A stretch of 9,584 bases of DNA, taken from Acholeplasmataceae bacterium (GTDB lineage Bacteria > Bacillota_I > Bacilli_A > Acholeplasmatales > Acholeplasmataceae). Positions 1-8,238 of this stretch are shown here, in pieces. The DNA lies in NCBI GenBank assembly GCA_023230825.1, contig JALNWO010000056.1, positions 1 to 9,584 on the forward strand. The letters are read 5' to 3'. The notes below the pieces were generated by a model that searched no databases, was not told the origin of the DNA, and saw only the letters and a program-made list of their open reading frames with translations. Position 1 is the stretch's first letter. Every line of letters begins with the position of its first letter. The translations under genes were made by a program, and so were the position numbers.

Positions 1-1
1 G

Positions 2-3000
2 AATGGTCGCTTTGATCCAGTTGACTTTGTCATGCCAGCTTCAAGTGTTGTCCATGTAGATGGCCGCGATCGTCTTATCCCTCAAGAACTTTACGACCTT
101 CTTTACGGTCTCCACTTATTAGGAATCGAAGATTTCGATCAAGTTGATGTTGATATGGACGCATTGGTTGATTTAACTGAAGCAGAAGAAGATCAACTTT
201 TAACATCTACTTACCTTTATGTCACAATTGACTTAATGTTGAAAAATGATGCAAACTTAAACTTACCAAACGATGCACTTGAAATCGATGGTGATTATAT
301 CGGCATGATTAAGAAAACAGAAATTAAAGGGTTAATCAATGCCTTTAAGGTTTTAGGTGTGACCGATCCAAATCAAATCGATATTAATACAATGACGATT
401 GCAGAGTTTACTGAGTTACTAGACTTAGACGTTAGAACCCTTGATCAAGTCATTAGTGATGGTGTTGAAGATAACTTAACAACAACCCCAACAAAAGCAT
501 ATGAAAATCATATTCACCGAATGACTCGCGATGAGTTATATAAACTCGTTGATACATTAATGATTTTAAGTGATCAAGACGATACGGTCTTCTTAGGCGA
601 TTTAATGCCTGTTGATGTTAACACAATTACCAATCAAAAACTCCAAGACATTCATCTTTTAGATTCACGACTCATCGATCGAATTACATCTGAGGCTATT
701 ATTGATAGTGGTTTATCAATCCACAGCCTCGTCTATGAAGATGATAGTGAAGTGGATGTTGATACCAGCCAAAAACTCGATATTAAACGAACAGAAATTA
801 AAGCAATGCTTGATGCGATTGCCATTTTAGACATCCCTATTGATCAACTCGATTTAGTGGATGCTACTGTCTTAACTCCTGCCAAACTTGAAGACTTGCT
901 TGACTTGAATTCTCTCATGGTCTATCGTCTTGTTTCTGAAAACATTATTGATCAAGGTTTAGAAACAGATGCTTCATTAGCAGAAGTAGGCGTGGATGCC
1001 AACTACGACCCTGAAGCTCCAGGTTCAGACATTAAAGTTGATGAAATGTATGCTTTAGTAGAAGCGATGGATGTGATGGGACTCGTCACCTTAGATGTTA
1101 TCACTATTGATAATCCTACAACAGCACAAGTACAACAACTTCACTACTTAGGTTTAGCAATCGATCCCATTGATGAAAAATATCAGTCAACGATTATTCA
1201 CCGTTTATTATCAGACGCCATTATTCAAACATTAGATATTCCTGATGCAGCATATATGCCAGGTTCAATGAATTTAGATCTTGAAGTGGATGAGATTAGT
1301 GCTTTAATTGAAGCAATGGATGTCATGGGTATTAATGAACTTGACAACGTCGAATTTGATAACCCAACCACTGCTCAAGTACAAGAACTCCACTATTTAG
1401 GATTAGCAATCGATCCAATCGATGACAAATATCAATCAACGATTATTCACCGTTTATTATCAGATTCAATCATCCAAGCACTTGATATCCCTGATGCGGC
1501 TTATATGCCTGGTTCAATGAATTTAGACCTCGAAGTGGATGAAATTAGTGCATTAATTGAAGCAATGGATGTCATGGGGATTAATGAACTCGACAACGTC
1601 GAATTTGATAACCCAACAACTGCTCAAGTTCAAGCACTCCATTATTTAGGTTTAGCAATCGATCCCGTTGATGATAAATATCAGTCAACGATCATTCACC
1701 GTCTCTTATCTGATTCCATTATTCAGACATTAGATATTCCGGATGACGCTTATATGGCAGGATCCGTTAAAGATTTAGAAGTGGATGAAATCAGCGCATT
1801 AATTGACGCGATGGATGTCATGGGCATTAACGAACTCGACAATGTTGAATTTGATAATCCTACGAAAGCTCAAGTTCAAGCACTCCACTATTTAGGATTG
1901 GCAATCGATCCAATCGATGATAAATATCAATCAACGATTATTCACCGCTTACTCTCAGATTCAATCATTCAAACATTAGATGTTCCAGACGATGCTTACA
2001 TGGTGGGATCTATCAAGGATTTAGAAGTGGACGAAATCAGCGCTTTAATTGATGCGATGACAGTGATGAACATTAATGATTTAGATGATCTTGAGTTCGA
2101 TAACCCAACCAACACTCAAATTCAAGAACTTCACTACTTAGGATTAGCGATCGATCCAGTCGATGATAAGTATCAATCAACCATTATTCACCGCTTACTC
2201 TCAGATTCAATGATTCAAGCACTTGATGTGCCAGCCGCAGCTTATATGCCTGGTTCCCTCAAAGACTTAGAAGTCGATGAAATTAGCGCAGTCATTGATG
2301 CGATGAACGTGATGAACATCGTTGATTTAGATGATGTTGAGTTTGTGAATCCAACAAGAGTTCAAGTTCAAGAACTTCACTACTTAGGTTTAGCAGTTGA
2401 TCCTGTTGAAGATAAGTATCAATCAACCATTATTCATCGCCTCTTATCTGACTCCATCATTCAAACACTTGATATTCCTGATGGTGCGTATATGGTCGGA
2501 TCTGTCAAAGATTTAGAAACTGATGAAATTAGCGCTTTAATTGAGGCGATGGTCATCATGGATATCGATGAATTAGATGACGTTGAATTTGATAATCCTA
2601 CAAAAGCACAAATTCAAGAACTCCATTATTTAGGATTAGCAGTCGATCCAATCGATGATAAATATCAATCAACAATTGTTCACCGTCTCTTATCTGAATC
2701 CGTTATTCTTGCCGTATCTGTACCAGCAGAAGCATACGTGCCAGGCTCTGCAAAAGATCTGAAAGTTGAGGAAATTAGTCACATATTAGTTACAATGGAT
2801 GTCCTTAACATCGGGACAATCGAAGATGTTCAAGGTAACATTAACGTTCCAAACTTAAAAACATTAACACCAGCAAACATCGAAACACTCGTTGAAGCAA
2901 CCACTCATGGACCAAATGTAATCGTTTATTACTTGATAGCAGATGTCGTTGACCCAGCAAACAATTTATACGATCTCATTGGTGCTCCAGATCCAGACAG

Positions 3001-3079
3001 TTACTATGAACTTGATGGAGGCTTACGTGTTCGTCTCTTGAGAACATCAATTGCTGATGCACTTGATCAGTTACCTTAA
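2..3079 (+). CDS. Large acidic tandem-repeat protein, 5'-truncated by the window edge, function unknown
   Basis: The reading frame is open to the left edge with no stop. The first in-window ATG, at 32, has no convincing ribosome binding site and lies inside continuous coding sequence, so the true start is probably outside. The visible part is 1025 residues, ending in TAA. I do not recognise the family. Almost all of it is a repeat of about 82 residues: four divergent units (77-1027), seven near-identical units (1028-2755) and a degenerate last unit (2756-3079). Each unit has an amphipathic helix-like first half (pattern E-I-x-A-L-I-x-A-M-x-V-M) and a second half ending in a motif like HRLLSD. 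The protein is rich in Asp, Glu, Ile and Leu and has no Cys or Trp. No transmembrane segment, LPXTG motif or sorting tail is visible at the C-terminus, so any signal peptide or anchor must lie upstream. A secreted or surface structural protein is a guess; a cytoplasmic scaffold is equally possible. It is monocistronic at its 3' end. Confidence 0.85.
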   Translation, partial: NGRFDPVDFVMPASSVVHVDGRDRLIPQELYDLLYGLHLLGIEDFDQVDVDMDALVDLTEAEEDQLLTSTYLYVTIDLMLKNDANLNLPNDALEIDGDYIGMIKKTEIKGLINAFKVLGVTDPNQIDINTMTIAEFTELLDLDVRTLDQVISDGVEDNLTTTPTKAYENHIHRMTRDELYKLVDTLMILSDQDDTVFLGDLMPVDVNTITNQKLQDIHLLDSRLIDRITSEAIIDSGLSIHSLVYEDDSEVDVDTSQKLDIKRTEIKAMLDAIAILDIPIDQLDLVDATVLTPAKLEDLLDLNSLMVYRLVSENIIDQGLETDASLAEVGVDANYDPEAPGSDIKVDEMYALVEAMDVMGLVTLDVITIDNPTTAQVQQLHYLGLAIDPIDEKYQSTIIHRLLSDAIIQTLDIPDAAYMPGSMNLDLEVDEISALIEAMDVMGINELDNVEFDNPTTAQVQELHYLGLAIDPIDDKYQSTIIHRLLSDSIIQALDIPDAAYMPGSMNLDLEVDEISALIEAMDVMGINELDNVEFDNPTTAQVQALHYLGLAIDPVDDKYQSTIIHRLLSDSIIQTLDIPDDAYMAGSVKDLEVDEISALIDAMDVMGINELDNVEFDNPTKAQVQALHYLGLAIDPIDDKYQSTIIHRLLSDSIIQTLDVPDDAYMVGSIKDLEVDEISALIDAMTVMNINDLDDLEFDNPTNTQIQELHYLGLAIDPVDDKYQSTIIHRLLSDSMIQALDVPAAAYMPGSLKDLEVDEISAVIDAMNVMNIVDLDDVEFVNPTRVQVQELHYLGLAVDPVEDKYQSTIIHRLLSDSIIQTLDIPDGAYMVGSVKDLETDEISALIEAMVIMDIDELDDVEFDNPTKAQIQELHYLGLAVDPIDDKYQSTIVHRLLSESVILAVSVPAEAYVPGSAKDLKVEEISHILVTMDVLNIGTIEDVQGNINVPNLKTLTPANIETLVEATTHGPNVIVYYLIADVVDPANNLYDLIGAPDPDSYYELDGGLRVRLLRTSIADALDQLP
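77..1027 (+). repeat. Four divergent units of the ~82-residue protein repeat
   Basis: Unit starts judged from the recurring E-I/L-x-x-L-I/V-x-x-h-x-h-L motif are at about 77, 308, 521 and 782, giving lengths of about 77, 71, 87 and 82 residues. They share the first-half helix pattern and an R-L/I-V/T-S-E-x-I-I-D element with the later units. They lack the insert of about nine residues around the Y-Q-S-T motif that marks the conserved array. They look like older members of the same repeat family. Boundaries are approximate. Confidence 0.65.
1028..2755 (+). repeat. Seven near-identical tandem coding repeats (83, 83, then 5 x 82 codons)
   Basis: Units start at 1028, 1277, 1526, 1772, 2018, 2264 and 2510, with periods of 249, 249 and then 246 bp. 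Each begins D-[LI]-[EK]-[VT]-D-E. The part from LHYLGLA through KYQST to HRLLS is essentially invariant, with only I/V and D/E swaps. The first-half positions after the Ala-Met and around Asn-Pro-Thr vary more. The 3-bp length change comes from the linker: MNL in the first two units, a single Lys-ending linker in the later ones. At DNA level the units differ at many third positions. Confidence 0.95.
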
Positions 3080-3089
3080 ACTTTAAAGC

Positions 3090-3127
3090 AATAAAAAAAG
3101 GACAAAATTTTTGTCCTTTTTCTTTTG
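3090..3127. terminator. Bidirectional rho-independent terminator between convergent genes
   Basis: Arms around 3095-3106 and 3110-3121 (core AAAAAGGACAAA / TTTGTCCTTTTT) form a hairpin in the 53-bp gap between the repeat-protein stop and the convergent phosphofructokinase stop. A T-rich run follows on the plus strand and an A-rich run precedes it. The minus strand therefore also reads hairpin followed by U-tract, and one element can end both transcripts. Confidence 0.85.
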
Positions 3128-3132
3128 TTAAA

Positions 3133-4377
3133 TTATTTTTTTGGAACTCTTATTTTCTTTAGTTGAGCAAAGCGTGGTAAACCATCAACCAACGCTGCTT
3201 TTGAGTCTCCTTGAATGAGTGGAAGCGCATAATCAACAAAGTCTTGTGTTAATCCTTGACCGCGTGGTTTAATCCACTCAAGGGGAACTTTTTGTTCAGC
3301 ATTTGCAACTTGTCTTAAAGGAATCATTTTATACTTAATCTTATAAGGGTTAGAGGAGACTCTTTCGAAGCCTACCATCCGGCCACTTGTTCCGTTAACC
3401 GCAGCACGAACCGCTCTTTGACCAGCCTTGAAGGCTTCCTCAACGTCTACTTTTGATGCTAAATGAGCTGCTGAACGTTGTAGTAAACTAAACTCGATTG
3501 CCCGGACCTTAGTATCAATTCGGTTGGCAATTTCATCTGCCAAGACAGTGGCGATACCGCCCAATTGTGCATGACCAAAAGCATCTACCTTTAGTGGTTG
3601 TAATGTTTCTGCAACATACTGACCATCGACATTTTTTATGCCTTCAGAGACAGCTATTAAGACTTTATTTTTAGTCTTGAGAACATTTTCAATATCTTCA
3701 AAGAAATCTTCTAAAACAAAAGGAATTTCTGGTAAATAAATAAGATCGGGTCCTAATCCTTTTTGGGTTGCTAAATAAGAAGCAGCAGTTAACCACCCAG
3801 CATTTCTCCCCATGACTTCAACAACAGTAATTTGAGGAATATCGTAAACAGTCGCGTCTAAATATAATTCCATAAAAGTTGTCGCGACATATTTAGCTGC
3901 ACTTCCGTAACCAGGCGAGTGATCTGTTACAAATAGATCATTATCGATTGTTTTTGGGATTCCAATAATATTGCAATCATAACCTGCTTTTTTAAAATAC
4001 TTGGAAATCTTATTGCACGTATCCATTGAATCATTTCCACCATTATAAAAGAAGAAGCGAATATTGTATTTTTTGAACACTTCTAATAATCTTTGATAAT
4101 CAGTATCATCTTTTTTAGGATCAGCCAGTTTATAACGAACACTTCCAATCATTGATGCGGGTGTGTTTTTAAGCCGTTTCAACTCATCGAGATCTTCAAG
4201 ACTCATATCATAAAATTCTTCATTCAAGACACCTTTAATACCATGAGCTGCTCCATAAACAGCGGTAATGTTCTCTTGACGAAGAGCCTCTAAAAAAACA
4301 CCAGCAGCACTGGAGTTAATCACACTTGTTGGGCCACCTGATTGGCCAAGTAACGCTGCACCTTTTAAATTTTTCAT
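3133..4377 (-). CDS. pfp: Pyrophosphate-dependent phosphofructokinase (diphosphate-fructose-6-phosphate 1-phosphotransferase)
   Basis: This 414-residue PFK-family enzyme is predicted to interconvert F6P + PPi and FBP + Pi in the cytosol. The nucleotide-loop motif GQSGG is at 11-15, GGNDS at 113-117, the catalytic motif PKTIDND at 141-147 (general base Asp145) and MGRNAGW at 189-195. Two positions mark PPi use within the family. Asp116 replaces the Gly of the ATP-type GGDGS/T, which would crowd the ATP site. Lys142 replaces the Gly of PGTIDND. The length also exceeds the ~320 of bacterial ATP-PFKs. An unusual point is Asn115, where many PFKs have Asp. The start is supported by GGTGAT just upstream (minus strand, 4381-4386), which matches the 3' half of the full Shine-Dalgarno complement. 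The gene is divergent from pfkA. Substrate preference is inferred from these motifs, not shown. Confidence 0.92.
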   Translation of the reverse strand: MKNLKGAALLGQSGGPTSVINSSAAGVFLEALRQENITAVYGAAHGIKGVLNEEFYDMSLEDLDELKRLKNTPASMIGSVRYKLADPKKDDTDYQRLLEVFKKYNIRFFFYNGGNDSMDTCNKISKYFKKAGYDCNIIGIPKTIDNDLFVTDHSPGYGSAAKYVATTFMELYLDATVYDIPQITVVEVMGRNAGWLTAASYLATQKGLGPDLIYLPEIPFVLEDFFEDIENVLKTKNKVLIAVSEGIKNVDGQYVAETLQPLKVDAFGHAQLGGIATVLADEIANRIDTKVRAIEFSLLQRSAAHLASKVDVEEAFKAGQRAVRAAVNGTSGRMVGFERVSSNPYKIKYKMIPLRQVANAEQKVPLEWIKPRGQGLTQDFVDYALPLIQGDSKAALVDGLPRFAQLKKIRVPKK

Positions 4378-4412
4378 GTCATCACCATTTTCTTTTTATT
4401 TTCAACAAATAT

Positions 4413-4421
4413 ATTTTATCA
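4413..4421 (-). promoter_or_regulatory. Extended -10 promoter for pfp
   Basis: The minus strand reads TGATAAAAT, an extended -10 (TGn followed by TAAAAT at 4418-4413). It lies about 36 bp upstream of the pfp start, giving a leader of roughly 30 nt. The -35 region at 17-bp spacing (TTTCCT) is poor, as is common when the TG extension is present. Confidence 0.55.
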
Positions 4422-4483
4422 TAAACTTATGAAAAAGGAAAAATAAATCCACTACCATATTTTACAAAACAGAAGGATTTTCT

Positions 4484-4512
4484 TTTAAATCTTGGATAGA
4501 TTATGATATAAT
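4484..4512 (+). promoter_or_regulatory. Extended -10 promoter for pfkA-ppdK
   Basis: A perfect TATAAT at 4507-4512 is preceded by TGA, giving an extended -10. TTTAAA at 4484-4489, with a 17-bp spacer, matches four of six -35 consensus bases. Transcription would start near 4519, leaving a leader of about 34 nt before the pfkA ATG, too short for a riboswitch. Confidence 0.75.
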
Positions 4513-4534
4513 ATTTTAGGAGTTCGATTTTTTT

Positions 4535-4544
4535 GAGGAAGGAG
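4535..4544 (+). promoter_or_regulatory. Strong Shine-Dalgarno of pfkA
   Basis: The purine-rich GAGGAAGGAG ends 8 nt before the ATG at 4553 and fixes that start. Confidence 0.8.
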
Positions 4545-4552
4545 AGTCACCG

Positions 4553-5503
4553 ATGAAAATTGCCTGTTTAACATCAGGCGGCGACGCGCCAGGAATGAAT
4601 GCGGTCATCCGCGCAATTGTTCGTGCTGGAAACTTATACGGACACGAGATTTATGGCATAAGAGATGGCTACAAAGGGCTTGTTGAAGATGATATGATTC
4701 TTTTAACTCATCAAAGTGTTTCGGGCTTTTTAAGTAAAGGCGGTACTTTCTTAGGAACTTCGAGATTACCCGAATTTACCCAGCTGAAAGTTCGCGAGGT
4801 TGCAGTTCAAAATTTAAAGCAAAGAGGAATCGATGCCCTCATTGTGATTGGTGGCGATGGTACATATAAAGGCGGGATGGATCTTGCCAAAATGGGTGTC
4901 AAAGTTATCGGTATCCCAGGGACCATCGATAATGATGTTGCTGGCACTGATTTTACGATTGGCTTTAATACTGCTGTGGAAACAATTGTCGATGCCATCG
5001 ACAAATTAAGAGACACTTCCTCATCTCATCAAAGAGTGAGTATCATCGAAGTGATGGGACGTCAAAGTGGTGATTTAGCTGTCTATGCCGGTATTTGTGG
5101 TGGGGCTGAGTTTATTATTACTCCAGAAAACCAAATTGACACCGAAGCAATGATTGAGACGATTAAAAAATATAAAGATGAAGGTCGTCGTCACGCAATC
5201 GTTGTCGTGACTGAAAAAATACTTGATCCTCATGAATTGGCACATGAAATTACCGAGCGCTCAGGCTTTAGTTCACGCGCAACCGTACTCGGTTACATTC
5301 AACGCGGCGGTTCTCCTTGTCCGGATGATAGAATTTTAGGTTCAAGAATGGGAACATATGCAATTGAACTACTAAACGATGAAATCCACGGTGTTTGTGT
5401 GGGTGTTCGTAATAACCAAATGGTTCACCTTGAGTTTGCTCAAGTTGTTAATCAAAAAAGAGCGAAAAGTGCGCTCTATGACTTAGTTAAAAAAGTTTCT
5501 TAA
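4553..5503 (+). CDS. pfkA: ATP-dependent 6-phosphofructokinase
   Basis: This 316-residue enzyme, close to the family's ~320, phosphorylates F6P to FBP with ATP, the committed glycolytic step in the cytosol, normally as a homotetramer. Visible motifs are TSGGDAPGMN (7-16), GGDGT (100-104), with Gly103 as the ATP-type residue, PGTIDND (122-128, catalytic Asp126), RDTSSSHQR (153-161), MGRQSGD (168-174) and QRGGSP (250-255). Most residues of the ADP/PEP effector site known from E. coli PfkA have counterparts: Arg20, Arg24, Arg153, Glu186 and the basic pair Arg212-Arg213. The position equivalent to E. coli Arg54 is Lys62, and the F6P-site His before QRGG is Tyr248. The gene has its own promoter and is followed 39 nt later by ppdK with no terminator, so the two are probably cotranscribed. 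Confidence 0.96.
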   Translation: MKIACLTSGGDAPGMNAVIRAIVRAGNLYGHEIYGIRDGYKGLVEDDMILLTHQSVSGFLSKGGTFLGTSRLPEFTQLKVREVAVQNLKQRGIDALIVIGGDGTYKGGMDLAKMGVKVIGIPGTIDNDVAGTDFTIGFNTAVETIVDAIDKLRDTSSSHQRVSIIEVMGRQSGDLAVYAGICGGAEFIITPENQIDTEAMIETIKKYKDEGRRHAIVVVTEKILDPHELAHEITERSGFSSRATVLGYIQRGGSPCPDDRILGSRMGTYAIELLNDEIHGVCVGVRNNQMVHLEFAQVVNQKRAKSALYDLVKKVS

Positions 5504-5529
5504 AAAAGAAATGAAGATATATGAAAGAG

Positions 5530-5535
5530 AAAGGA
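5530..5535 (+). promoter_or_regulatory. Ribosome binding site of ppdK
   Basis: AAAGGA lies 7 nt before the ATG at 5543, in the 39-nt pfkA-ppdK gap. The gap contains neither a hairpin nor a recognisable promoter, which favours translation from the pfkA transcript. Confidence 0.65.
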
Positions 5536-5542
5536 CAATAAG

Positions 5543-8167
<2,625 letters not shown>

Positions 8168-8178
8168 GTAAAATTCAT

Positions 8179-8217
8179 AAAGAGTTATGATGTTTTTAAC
8201 CACCATAACTCTTTTTT
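8179..8217 (+). terminator. Rho-independent terminator after ppdK
   Basis: An 11-bp perfect stem (AAAGAGTTATG at 8179-8189 with CATAACTCTTT at 8204-8214) has a 14-nt loop. The T run at 8212-8217 forms the end of the right arm and its tail. It lies 12 nt after the ppdK stop and should end the pfkA-ppdK transcript. Confidence 0.85.
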
Positions 8218-8225
8218 ATGGATTT

Positions 8226-8231
8226 AAGGAG
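8226..8231 (+). promoter_or_regulatory. Shine-Dalgarno of the Na+/Pi cotransporter gene
   Basis: AAGGAG lies 7 nt before the ATG at 8239. I see no clear -35/-10 pair between the ppdK terminator and this gene, so it may depend on read-through or on a weak promoter around 8168-8220. Confidence 0.75.
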
Positions 8232-8238
8232 AAACATA

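Larger units (their letters stand above)
4378..4552. promoter_or_regulatory. Divergent pfp/pfkA intergenic promoter region
   Basis: This AT-rich spacer of 175 bp carries one sigma-A-type promoter facing each way, with -10 elements about 90 bp apart and no overlap. I see no match to a catabolite-responsive (cre) site. The only dyads are short and AT-rich, such as AGAA-GGATT-TTCT near 4471-4483, and too weak to call an operator. Confidence 0.6.

Noticed and set aside
32..34. ATG at 32 as the real start of the repeat protein
   Set aside because: The frame continues to the left edge without a stop and no ribosome binding site precedes this ATG. The coding region is better treated as 5'-partial.
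1028..2755. Regular 246-249 bp repeats as a CRISPR array or non-coding satellite
   Set aside because: The period is a multiple of three, the frame is intact throughout and conservation is at protein level, so this is a coding repeat.
4471..4483. Short dyad AGAA-GGATT-TTCT between pfp and pfkA as an operator
   Set aside because: Only 4-bp AT-rich arms in a very AT-rich spacer; expected by chance and not matching a known regulator site.
4519..4552. Riboswitch in the pfkA leader
   Set aside because: The predicted leader is only about 34 nt and holds little beyond the Shine-Dalgarno.
4807..5016. Antisense open frame of 69 codons inside pfkA
   Set aside because: It lies wholly opposite the conserved catalytic region of pfkA, has no ribosome binding site and looks like a codon-bias shadow.
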